Notes under the pieces: model-generated
Databases searched by the model: none
What the model saw: only the letters and a program-made list of their open reading frames with translations
What the model was told of the DNA's origin: nothing
Shown here: positions 1-6,935 of the stretch, in pieces
Layout of the letters: each line of letters starts with the position of its first letter
Numbering within the stretch: the stretch's first letter is position 1
Origin: an uncultured Bacteroidales bacterium
Lineage (GTDB): Bacteria; Bacteroidota; Bacteroidia; Bacteroidales; UBA932
Direction of reading: 5' to 3'
Assembly (NCBI GenBank): GCA_937906795.1
Contig: CALCUQ010000391.1
Coordinates: forward strand, 1 to 9,479
DNA length: 9,479 nt
Position numbers and translations under genes: made by a program

Positions 1-573
1 CGCACATTGAATGTTGCTGTAATGGATGTTTTCTCAAGATTGATGATGGACAGGATCATTTTCTTGGGAGTTCCTATTACCGACGATGTGGCAAATATAA
101 TTCAAGCCCAATTGTTGTATTTGGATTCTACAGACTCAACTTCAGATATCCAGTTGTATATAAATTCTCCTGGAGGAAGTGTTTATGCAGGGTTGGGCAT
201 ATATGATACCATGCAACTTGTAACATCTGATGTTGCAACCATTTGTACAGGTATGGCAGCATCAATGGCTTCTATTTTGCTTACTGCAGGAGAAAAAGGC
301 AAACGCAGTGCATTGCCTCACAGTAGAGTGATGATTCATCAGCCAATGGGAGGTGCAGAGGGCCAGGCTTCTGACATTGAAATAACAGCAAAGCAGATTG
401 TAAAGCTTAAACATGAGCTGTATGAGATTATTGCCAACCATTCTGGCAAATCAATAGAGCAGATATATACAGATGCAGACAGAGATTACTGGATGACATC
501 GGCAGAGGCGTTGGAATATGGTATGATTGATGAGATTTTAACAAAAGCAAATAGGGCTAATGGCAAAAAATAA
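1..573 (+). CDS. clpP: ATP-dependent Clp protease proteolytic subunit ClpP (5' end cut off by window)
   Basis: ClpP is the serine peptidase ring of the cytoplasmic ClpXP protease; it degrades proteins unfolded and fed in by ClpX. The frame is open from base 1 with no convincing start. The TTG at 7 lies inside the gene, so roughly 30 N-terminal residues are missing compared with the usual length of about 220 in Bacteroidota (from memory of the family). All three catalytic residues are visible: Ser in the GMAAS motif (codon 262-264), His in MIHQP (337-339) and Asp in DRDYW (484-486). The YINSPGGSVYAG oxyanion region and the KGKR..LPHSRVMIHQPMGG handle-helix region are intact. The stop at 571-573 lies inside the start of clpX, giving a 14-base out-of-frame overlap that suggests co-transcription and perhaps coupled translation. 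Identity is very secure; only the start is unknown. Confidence 0.97.
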   Translation, partial: RTLNVAVMDVFSRLMMDRIIFLGVPITDDVANIIQAQLLYLDSTDSTSDIQLYINSPGGSVYAGLGIYDTMQLVTSDVATICTGMAASMASILLTAGEKGKRSALPHSRVMIHQPMGGAEGQASDIEITAKQIVKLKHELYEIIANHSGKSIEQIYTDADRDYWMTSAEALEYGMIDEILTKANRANGKK

Positions 574-1825
574 ATATACATCGCAGGAGTTCTGTTCATT
601 CTGTGGCAGAGGTGCAGATGAAGTGAAGATGCTTGTGGCAGGCAATTACGGCTATATATGTGATGAGTGTGCCCAACAGGCAAATGATTATTTTAAGGAG
701 CAGTTTGCACTCCGCAATAAGGCAAAGCAAAATTCAGAATTCACCCTTTTGAAACCTAAGGAGATTACGGCTTTTCTCGACAATTATGTAATTGGACAAG
801 ATGAGGCCAAGAAATTCTTGTCTGTAGCTGTATATAACCATTACAAGAGGATTGAGCACCAACTGTCTAAAAAGGGGGAAAGTGGAGATGATGTTGCAGA
901 ATTGGATATAGAAAAATCCAATATACTTTTGGTAGGGCCAACAGGTACGGGAAAAACTTTACTTGCCAAGAGTATAGCAAGAATGCTTAATGTGCCGTTT
1001 GCAATTGTAGATGCAACTGTACTTACTGAGGCCGGTTATGTTGGTGAGGATGTTGAAAGTATCCTTACCCGTCTTCTTATGGATTGTGATTATGATGTAG
1101 AGAGGGCTCAGAAAGGTATTGTGTTCATAGATGAGATAGACAAGATTGCAAGAAAGAGTGACAATCCGTCAATTACCAGAGATGTAAGTGGGGAGGGTGT
1201 GCAGCAGGCTATGTTAAAACTTTTGGAGGGCAATGTTGTGAATGTTCCACCTCAAGGTGGAAGGAAACATCCGGAACAGAGAATGATTGCAGTTGATACA
1301 ACCAATATTCTCTTTGTTTGTGGCGGTGCTTTTGAGGGAATTGAAAGAAAAATAGCACAAAGACTCAATACTCAGGTTGTTGGATACGGTGCACAGAAAA
1401 AGACAGCATCTATAGACAAAAAAGAGTTGTTAAAATATGTTTCTCCGCAAGACCTTAAGTCATATGGACTTATCCCGGAGATTATTGGAAGGTTGCCGGT
1501 AATTACCTATTTGCATCCACTTGGAAAAGAGGCTTTGCTGGATATTCTTACAAAACCTAAGAATGCACTGATAAAACAGTATGTCAAATTGTTTGAACTT
1601 GATGGAATCAAGTTGCAGATAAATGATGATGTACTTGAATTTATTGTTGAAACAGCTCTCAAATACAATCTTGGGGCAAGGGGATTGCGCTCAATATGTG
1701 AAGCTGTACTTTTGGATGCAATGTATGAGGCTCCGTCGGGGAAGAAGAAGAGTCTTAAAATTGAGCTCTCTTACGCCAAAGAAAAGATAGAGAAATTTAC
1801 CGGGGCTATGGCACTTGAATCATAA
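560..1825 (+). CDS. clpX: ATP-dependent Clp protease ATP-binding subunit ClpX
   Basis: ClpX is the AAA+ unfoldase that recognises substrates, unfolds them with ATP and passes them to ClpP. At 421 residues it has the usual family length. The N-terminal C4 zinc-binding domain has cysteines 12, 15, 34 and 37. In the AAA+ module I see Walker A GPTGTGKT (126-133), the GYVG pore-1 loop (159-162), Walker B IVFIDEID (187-194), the RKH pore loop (235-237), the arginine finger in IIGRLP (R311) and sensor 2 in GARGLR (372-377). The ClpP-docking loop, IGF in E. coli, reads VGY here (274-276); I recall similar sequences in other Bacteroidota. The ATG at 560 is preferred because it directly precedes the zinc finger and overlaps the end of clpP by 14 bases. 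No in-frame defect is visible. Confidence 0.98.
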   Translation: MAKNKYTSQEFCSFCGRGADEVKMLVAGNYGYICDECAQQANDYFKEQFALRNKAKQNSEFTLLKPKEITAFLDNYVIGQDEAKKFLSVAVYNHYKRIEHQLSKKGESGDDVAELDIEKSNILLVGPTGTGKTLLAKSIARMLNVPFAIVDATVLTEAGYVGEDVESILTRLLMDCDYDVERAQKGIVFIDEIDKIARKSDNPSITRDVSGEGVQQAMLKLLEGNVVNVPPQGGRKHPEQRMIAVDTTNILFVCGGAFEGIERKIAQRLNTQVVGYGAQKKTASIDKKELLKYVSPQDLKSYGLIPEIIGRLPVITYLHPLGKEALLDILTKPKNALIKQYVKLFELDGIKLQINDDVLEFIVETALKYNLGARGLRSICEAVLLDAMYEAPSGKKKSLKIELSYAKEKIEKFTGAMALES

Positions 1826-1845
1826 ATTGAATTAAATTTTTTTGT

Positions 1846-3192
1846 ATGAAACAATATATTGAAAAAAATGAAAAACGATTCCTGGAGGAGTTGTTTGAAA
1901 TTCTGAGAATCCCAAGTGTGAGTTCTTTGGAGGAGAATAAAGGGGATATGGTAAAATGTGCAGAAAAACTGGTGCAATTGCTTAAACAGGCAGGTGCAGA
2001 CAGTGCAGATGTGTATCCTACAGCGGGTCATCCGGTAGTTTTTGGTGAAAAAATAATAGACCCTTCACTACCTACAGTTTTGGTTTATGGCCATTATGAT
2101 GTTCAGCCTGTAGACCCTATCTCTTTGTGGAAATCTCAGCCTTTTGAGCCTGAAATCAGAGATGGTGCAATTTATGCCAGAGGAGCAAATGATGACAAAG
2201 GGCAGTTGTTTATGCATGTGAAAGCGTTTGAGTATCTTGTTAGAGAGAATAAATTGCGTCACAATATAAAATTTATTCTTGAGGGGGAGGAAGAGATTGG
2301 TTCTCCATCTCTTGCAGCGTGGGCTAAAGAGCACAAACAAATGTTGGCGTGTGATGTTATATTGGTATCTGATACAACAATGATTTCAGAAAAGGTGCCA
2401 AGCATCAATTGCGGTATGAGAGGTTTGGCATATGTTGAGGTTGAAGTGACCGGTCCTAATAAAGATTTGCACAGCGGACACTATGGTGGTGCTGTAGAGA
2501 ATCCTATAAATGCACTTTGCTCTATGATTGATTCATTGATTGATGAGAAGGGACGTATAACAATAGAGGGTTTCTATGACAATGTAATTGAACTTAGTGC
2601 AGAAGACAGGGCAATGTTTGCAAGAGCTCCGTTTGATATGAAGGAGTATAAAGAGTCTCTTGATATTGCACAAGTAAAAGGAGAGGAGGGGTACTCAACT
2701 CTTGAAAGAACTGGTATTAGACCTTGTCTTGATGTAAATGGAATATGGGGCGGATATATTGGAGAAGGTGCCAAGACTGTTTTGCCATCTGTAGCACATG
2801 CGAAAATATCTATGAGACTTGTCCCTAATCAGACGTGTGATGAGATTGCAGAAAAGTTTGAGAAGCATTTCTTAAAGATTGCACCAGATACAGTTAAGGT
2901 TAAAGTTATTCCTCATCATGGCGGTAATGGCTTTTTGATGCCAATTTCTTCTCCTGCATATAAAGCAGCTGCAAAAGCAATTGAGGAGGTTTATGGTATT
3001 GAGCCGGTTCCAAGCAGAGGAGGTGGAAGTATTCCTATTCTGGCCGATCTTCAGAATATTCTTAATGTAAATCCACTTTTAATGGGATTTGGTTTGGAAA
3101 GAGATACAATCCATTCACCTAACGAAAGTTACCTTTTAAGCCAGTTCCGCAAAGGAATGGAGTCAATAGCATTATTCTATAAATATTATTAA
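1846..3192 (+). CDS. M20-family metallopeptidase (carnosinase/CNDP-like dipeptidase)
   Basis: A 448-residue cytoplasmic di-zinc peptidase of the M20 family, probably cleaving dipeptides or other short peptides. By comparison with human carnosinase 2, the metal ligands are H83 (GHYD), D116 (GANDDKG), E150, D176 (VSDTT) and H423 (TIHSPNE). The catalytic residues are D85 and E149 (EGEEE). DLHSG with H209 marks the inserted dimerisation or lid domain typical of this subgroup. RGGGSIP (391-397) matches the substrate-carboxylate region. There is no signal peptide. The gene starts with ATG 20 bases after clpX, behind an AT-rich leader without a Shine-Dalgarno motif. Only 3 bases separate it from pyrF, so it probably shares its transcript. 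Family assignment is firm, but the actual substrate cannot be read from sequence; DapE- or ArgE-type activity is less likely given the lid and YGHYDVQP motifs. Confidence 0.93.
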   Translation: MKQYIEKNEKRFLEELFEILRIPSVSSLEENKGDMVKCAEKLVQLLKQAGADSADVYPTAGHPVVFGEKIIDPSLPTVLVYGHYDVQPVDPISLWKSQPFEPEIRDGAIYARGANDDKGQLFMHVKAFEYLVRENKLRHNIKFILEGEEEIGSPSLAAWAKEHKQMLACDVILVSDTTMISEKVPSINCGMRGLAYVEVEVTGPNKDLHSGHYGGAVENPINALCSMIDSLIDEKGRITIEGFYDNVIELSAEDRAMFARAPFDMKEYKESLDIAQVKGEEGYSTLERTGIRPCLDVNGIWGGYIGEGAKTVLPSVAHAKISMRLVPNQTCDEIAEKFEKHFLKIAPDTVKVKVIPHHGGNGFLMPISSPAYKAAAKAIEEVYGIEPVPSRGGGSIPILADLQNILNVNPLLMGFGLERDTIHSPNESYLLSQFRKGMESIALFYKYY

Positions 3193-3195
3193 CAG

Positions 3196-4005
3196 ATGAA
3201 CTATAGTCAATTATATCAACAGATAAAGAAAAAAGGGAGTTTCCTTTGTGTAGGCCTGGACTCAGATCCTGCTTTATTCCCAGAGTGTATAAAAGGTGTG
3301 CAGAATCCTATATTTGAATTCAATAAGGCCATTATTGATGCTACAGCTCCATATGCAGTTGCATATAAACCTAATACAGCTTTTTATGAAGCTGAAGGAC
3401 TTGAAGGGTGGAAGCAATTGGAGATGACAGTGGATTATATTTCAAAGAATTACCCTGATATTCTGATTATTGCAGATGCAAAACGTGGAGATATTGGAAA
3501 TACTGCAAAAAGATATGCAAAATGTTTTTTTGAGAGTATGAATTGTGATGCAGTAACCCTTGCCCCATATATGGGTAAAGATTCTGTTCAGCCTTTCTTG
3601 GATTATAATGGCAAATGGTCTGTTGTACTGGCTTTGACATCAAATGCAAGTGCCAATGACTTTGAGATGCTTATGGTTGATCAAATGCCGTTGTATGAGA
3701 AAGTTATCAAACAAACAATGACATGGGGCAGCAAGGAGAATATAATGTTTGTAGTTGGTGCTACCCGTCCGGAGAAACTTGCAGAGATAAGAGCCTATTG
3801 TCCCGACAACTTTTTCTTGGTTCCTGGTGTAGGAGCACAAGGAGGTACTGTAGATGAGGTTGCAAAATATGGATTGAACTCACATTGTGGTTTGCTTGTC
3901 AATTCGTCCAGAGGAATAATATTTGCAGACAAGAGTGAGAATTTTGCAGTAGTTGCAGGTCAGAAGGCAAAAGAGCTTGCAGATCAAATGGCCAAGTGGT
4001 TATAG
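3196..4005 (+). CDS. pyrF: Orotidine 5'-phosphate decarboxylase (long, type 2 form)
   Basis: PyrF converts orotidine 5'-phosphate to UMP, the last step of de novo pyrimidine synthesis in the cytoplasm. The 269-residue length fits the longer PyrF class found in Bacteroidota, Myxococcota and mycobacteria rather than the roughly 230-residue E. coli form. The catalytic charged network is present: K58 in AYKPN, then D94, K96 and D99 in DAKRGDI. Phosphate-binding segments are VPGVGAQGG (209-217) and NSSRGI (236-241). LCVGLDSDP (17-25) is the first strand of the TIM barrel with the ribose-binding Asp. The ATG lies 3 bases after the M20 peptidase stop, and the TAG stop is followed after one base by the ATG of the nucleotidase gene, so the three are likely co-transcribed. 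No truncation or missing key residue is seen. Confidence 0.97.
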   Translation: MNYSQLYQQIKKKGSFLCVGLDSDPALFPECIKGVQNPIFEFNKAIIDATAPYAVAYKPNTAFYEAEGLEGWKQLEMTVDYISKNYPDILIIADAKRGDIGNTAKRYAKCFFESMNCDAVTLAPYMGKDSVQPFLDYNGKWSVVLALTSNASANDFEMLMVDQMPLYEKVIKQTMTWGSKENIMFVVGATRPEKLAEIRAYCPDNFFLVPGVGAQGGTVDEVAKYGLNSHCGLLVNSSRGIIFADKSENFAVVAGQKAKELADQMAKWL

Positions 4006-4006
4006 A

Positions 4007-5635
4007 ATGAGATTTATTGTAAGAATTGCTTTTACATTTATAAGCCTTTGCATGTGTGTATTATCGTATGCACAGCAGAGGCTTAATGTTGTTTTTACAA
4101 GCGATCTCCATTCTTGTGCGTGGAATTATTCAAAGATAGCCTATGTAATTGAAACTCAAAGGCAAAAGAGTACCTCTTGCGGGATCCCTTTTATTGTTCT
4201 TGATGCAGGTGATATAGCTATGGGGAGTGTGTACCATTCTGTTTTTGATACTCATGCGGTTGAATACAGGAGTATGGCCAGGATGGGATATGATGCAATT
4301 GCCCAAGGTAATCATGATTTTGATTTTGGAGTGGACGCACTGGTGCGGATGTATAAAGTAGCGTGGCAGAGGGATTCTCTTATTGAGCCTCCTGCACTTT
4401 TATGTGCAAATGTTACTTCTAAGTCACTTGACAAGGCTTTTTTACTCGCACAAAAGGCTTTTAGGGGCAAGTATAAAATATTTGAAAAAGGTGGTGTGAA
4501 AATAGGTGTATTGGGAGTGCTGGGAGAGGAGGCTTACAATGTAATAGGGAAAGATAGAGAAAAACTTACTTTTTATGATCCGGTAAAGGAGTGTAGAAAA
4601 ATTGTCGGGGAGCTGAAAAAAACAGGGGTGGATTATATAATTGTAATTTCTCATGGAGGGACTGCCAGTGGAAATGATATAGATCTGGCAGAGAGTGTGG
4701 ATGGGATAGATCTTATTATAAGTGGACATGACCATGATTTGTTGCGCGAGCCTCTAAAGGTAGGAAATACATATATTGTGGCTGCAGCATCGGATGGAAG
4801 ATATGTGGGAAAGGTTGAGCTTGAGGGAAGGAGGTTAAAAAATTACACTCTTTTTGAAACTGATGGGGTTGCACAGGCAGAGCCCTCTGTAGGCAGATGG
4901 GTAGATTCAATGCAAATGGTTGTTAGCAAGAGGTTTTATAAAGAGAGTGGTGTAAATTTGGAAGATACCGTAACTTTTTTGAGCAAGGGTATTTTTAAGG
5001 ACTCTGGCAGTGCTGGGGAAGATCAGCTGGGTAATCTTATAGCAAAATCATACAGGAAATCTGTTATTGATAATATTGCAGATGCAGACAGTTTATCTGT
5101 TGTTGGAATGGTCCCTTATGGAGTTATAAGAGGCAATCTTAAACAAGGAACTGTTACTTATAACAATGTGTTTGATATTCTGCCATTGGGCTATAATAGT
5201 AACGGATATACAGGTTATCCTTTGGTTTACGGTTATCTTACAGGGGCGGAGATTAAGGATATATGTCAGATGAATGAAACCATTTCTCCATATATTGGGG
5301 ATATAAAGATTTTCTTTAGTGGAGTCAATTATACTACACGATGGTGGGGGCTTCCGTTCTTTAAGGTGAAAGATGTGCACATTAACGGGGAACCTATGCA
5401 AGAAGACAAGCTGTATCTGGTTGTTACAGGTGAATATACGGCAAGGCTTATTGGTACTTTAAAAAGGGAGTCTTTTGGAATTCTCTCTGCTACAATAAAG
5501 GACAGTAAAGGCAACCCTATTGCATTTGAGCAGTTGCCGTCAATAAAGGAGAGAGGCGGTAATATAGTAACAGAATGGCTTTCTTTGGCCAGATATTTAA
5601 AAGGTAACTCTAAAGCCTATGGGGCTAAACAATAA
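4007..5635 (+). CDS. Secreted bifunctional metallophosphatase / 5'-nucleotidase (UshA-like)
   Basis: A 542-residue exported phosphohydrolase, probably acting in the periplasm on nucleotides or related phosphate esters. Residues 1-22 form a signal peptide (MRFIVR, hydrophobic core, SYA, then QQ) with a predicted signal peptidase I site after A22; there is no lipobox. The metallophosphatase domain (about 25-290) has the full metal set: D33xH35, GD (68-69), GNHDFD (101-106, with H103 and D106 as the likely catalytic dyad), H216 and GHDH (240-243). The C-terminal 5'-nucleotidase domain (about 320-520) is recognisable from QLGNLIAKSYR, GVIRGNL and ILPLGYN, but lacks the usual NGGGIR and GGDGY motifs, so substrate is uncertain. 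The frame extends upstream to an ATG at 3953 inside pyrF, but 4007 places the signal peptide at the N-terminus, 1 base after the pyrF stop. The 3' end overlaps birA on the other strand by 11 bases. Confidence 0.9.
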   Translation: MRFIVRIAFTFISLCMCVLSYAQQRLNVVFTSDLHSCAWNYSKIAYVIETQRQKSTSCGIPFIVLDAGDIAMGSVYHSVFDTHAVEYRSMARMGYDAIAQGNHDFDFGVDALVRMYKVAWQRDSLIEPPALLCANVTSKSLDKAFLLAQKAFRGKYKIFEKGGVKIGVLGVLGEEAYNVIGKDREKLTFYDPVKECRKIVGELKKTGVDYIIVISHGGTASGNDIDLAESVDGIDLIISGHDHDLLREPLKVGNTYIVAAASDGRYVGKVELEGRRLKNYTLFETDGVAQAEPSVGRWVDSMQMVVSKRFYKESGVNLEDTVTFLSKGIFKDSGSAGEDQLGNLIAKSYRKSVIDNIADADSLSVVGMVPYGVIRGNLKQGTVTYNNVFDILPLGYNSNGYTGYPLVYGYLTGAEIKDICQMNETISPYIGDIKIFFSGVNYTTRWWGLPFFKVKDVHINGEPMQEDKLYLVVTGEYTARLIGTLKRESFGILSATIKDSKGNPIAFEQLPSIKERGGNIVTEWLSLARYLKGNSKAYGAKQ

Positions 5636-6446
5636 ACTTTATCTCTTTAAAAGAGTAACTCTTTGTTTCAGTTGTGTTGTTGGTGCCATTAAGTACGCTA
5701 AGCACCAGACATCCTTGAAGGGTTACATCTGTTATTTTTGCTTTTATAACGTTTCCTTGTCCAATCTTCTCTACAGGCATATTCAGATTGTTTTTTTGTG
5801 TAATTTCTAAAAAAGAGTGTTCCTGATTGTATCTGTACAGATGGTTTATATACTCTGAATGAAGCTGTTCCAATGATACGGTACCCTCTTTTAAATTTTT
5901 GTATGTATCCAGAATTTCCTCCAGCAAAATGTTAAGTTCATTGCGCAAATCCATCTCTTTATTCTTTGGAAAACTGTCTGTTTTTAACTCTATTGCTACT
6001 GATGTTGGATTTGGTGCATCTTTGCTGAACTGGGTTTGGTTGAGGTTAAGCCCAATCCCACAAATGCTGACTGCCAAATTGGCACCGCTTATTGAGTGTT
6101 CTATTAAAATTCCACATATTTTCTTGTCATTTATATAAATGTCATTTGGCCATTTTATCTTTGGTTGTAGTCCTTTGAGGCATAAATATTTGCAAATACC
6201 AAGAGAAATAACCTCAGATATGGCAAACTGTTGCGCCGCAGTAAGGAAAGTAGGCTTTAAAAGTATTGAAAATGTGAGGTTTTTCCCGGTTGAACTTTCC
6301 CATTTATTGCCTCTTTGGCCCCTCCCATTTGTTTGATATTCAGCAAACCACACACTTCCCTCTGAAGATTGCAGGGCATTGTTGTGTGCCTGAGTGTTGG
6401 TGGAGTCTGTGCTCTTGTACCATTTTATGACAAGATTTTGCTTCAT
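5625..6446 (-). CDS. birA: Biotin--[acetyl-CoA-carboxylase] ligase, no DNA-binding domain
   Basis: The enzyme makes biotinyl-5'-AMP from biotin and ATP and transfers biotin to the lysine of carboxyl-carrier proteins, a cytoplasmic step needed for fatty-acid synthesis. Within 273 residues I see the STDSTN substrate motif (12-17), the GRGQRG adenylate-binding loop (41-46), KWPNDI (98-103), the key lysine in KKICGILIE (K109, matching E. coli K183) and GIGLNLN (130-136). Residues about 225-273 fit the small C-terminal SH3-like domain. The catalytic domain starts at residue 1, so there is no helix-turn-helix; this is a class I ligase that should not repress biotin genes as E. coli BirA does. ATG at 6444-6446 and TAG at 5625-5627 are on the reverse strand. 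It converges on the nucleotidase with an 11-base overlap and diverges from rsfS. The neighbourhood birA / rsfS-ftsH-cdsA is, to my knowledge, common in Bacteroidota. Confidence 0.95.
   Translation of the reverse strand: MKQNLVIKWYKSTDSTNTQAHNNALQSSEGSVWFAEYQTNGRGQRGNKWESSTGKNLTFSILLKPTFLTAAQQFAISEVISLGICKYLCLKGLQPKIKWPNDIYINDKKICGILIEHSISGANLAVSICGIGLNLNQTQFSKDAPNPTSVAIELKTDSFPKNKEMDLRNELNILLEEILDTYKNLKEGTVSLEQLHSEYINHLYRYNQEHSFLEITQKNNLNMPVEKIGQGNVIKAKITDVTLQGCLVLSVLNGTNNTTETKSYSFKEIKFIV
5643..5664. terminator. Possible weak hairpin between convergent genes
   Basis: CTCTTT, AAAGAG and CTCTTT follow one another, so AAAGAG (5650-5655) can pair perfectly with CTCTTT (5659-5664) over a TAA loop, or with the upstream CTCTT instead. 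It lies 7 bases past the nucleotidase stop and inside the last codons of birA. It is AT-rich with only two G-C pairs per stem and has no clean T tract, so a role as intrinsic terminator for the rightward transcript is only a guess. It could equally be chance within birA codons. Confidence 0.22.
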
Positions 6447-6472
6447 AATTATAATTGGCTGGAATTTTGCAG

Positions 6473-6480
6473 TATATTTG
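6473..6480 (+). promoter_or_regulatory. Candidate -7 box of the rsfS-ftsH-cdsA promoter
   Basis: TATATTTG matches the Bacteroidota primary-sigma -7 consensus TAnnTTTG exactly. Transcription would begin near 6485-6488, about 30 bases before the GTG proposed as the rsfS start. No good TTTG -33 element sits at the expected 19-21 base distance; the nearest candidate, TTGG at 6455-6458, is only 14 bases away. The call rests on the -7 box and its position in the divergent gap. Confidence 0.5.
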
Positions 6481-6484
6481 CAGA

Positions 6485-6492
6485 CAAAGATA
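6485..6492 (-). promoter_or_regulatory. Candidate -7 box of the birA promoter
   Basis: On the reverse strand this reads TATCTTTG, an exact match to TAnnTTTG. A weak -33 candidate (TTTC, reverse strand of 6513-6516) lies 20 bases upstream. Transcription would start near 6477-6480, about 30 bases before the birA ATG. The box lies four bases from the opposing rsfS -7 box, with which it forms an imperfect inverted repeat (7 of 8 positions). Confidence 0.5.
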
Positions 6493-6517
6493 TATTATTT
6501 ATAAATACCTAAGAAAA

Positions 6518-6925
6518 GTGGCAACAAAAAAGAGTAAAGCAGCGCAGAACCAGGCGCCAGTAATATTGGATGAAACACAATTGCATTTGAAAACTATAGT
6601 TGAGGCAATGCTTGACAAAAAGGGCAAGAATGTATGTACTATGGATTTAACACATATAGGAACCTCTATATGCGACCATTTTGTAATATGTAATGCAGAT
6701 TCTACCCCTAATGTTCTGGCTATTGCAGATAATGTAGAGGATGAGATGATAGTTAAATGCAAAACTAAAGTAACTCGCCAACAAGGTAGAGAGAATGCAT
6801 TTTGGATTATTATGGATTATGGACATATAGTAGTACATATTTTCCAGACAGAATATAGAGAATTTTACAGATTGGAGGATTTGTGGGCAGATGCAGCTGT
6901 GCAAAAATTTGAGGACGAAGATTAA
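6518..6925 (+). CDS. rsfS: Ribosomal silencing factor RsfS
   Basis: RsfS (Iojap/YbeB family) binds ribosomal protein uL14 on the 50S subunit and blocks joining with 30S when nutrients run low. From the GTG at 6518 the protein has 135 residues. The conserved core runs from about residue 22: DLTHIGTSICDHFVIC (43-58), GRENAFWIIMDYG (90-102), VVHIF (105-109) and EFYRLEDLWADA (115-126). The frame stays open upstream to a TTG at 6455, but that would add 21 residues lacking family resemblance and begin upstream of the likely transcription start, while the next ATG (6608) would delete conserved sequence. GTG followed by ATKKSK is therefore preferred. The gene is first of a closely spaced set, 10 bases before ftsH, and diverges from birA. 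Function is firm; the start is fairly sure. Confidence 0.92.
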   Translation: MATKKSKAAQNQAPVILDETQLHLKTIVEAMLDKKGKNVCTMDLTHIGTSICDHFVICNADSTPNVLAIADNVEDEMIVKCKTKVTRQQGRENAFWIIMDYGHIVVHIFQTEYREFYRLEDLWADAAVQKFEDED

Positions 6926-6935
6926 TTGAAGATAA

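Noticed and set aside
7..9. TTG as a true clpP start
   Set aside because: The frame is open upstream and the protein would lack the normal ClpP N-terminal loop; the gene is cut by the window edge.
1826..1845. Possible promoter or terminator between clpX and the peptidase
   Set aside because: The 20 bases are only A/T-rich; no dyad and no TAnnTTTG match was found.
3953..4006. Upstream extension of the nucleotidase to an ATG inside pyrF
   Set aside because: The added 18 residues are basic and polar and would bury the signal peptide; the ATG at 4007 gives a normal exported N-terminus.
5619..5810. Short forward open frame after the nucleotidase
   Set aside because: It is antisense to birA, has no start context or family resemblance, and overlaps the nucleotidase end.
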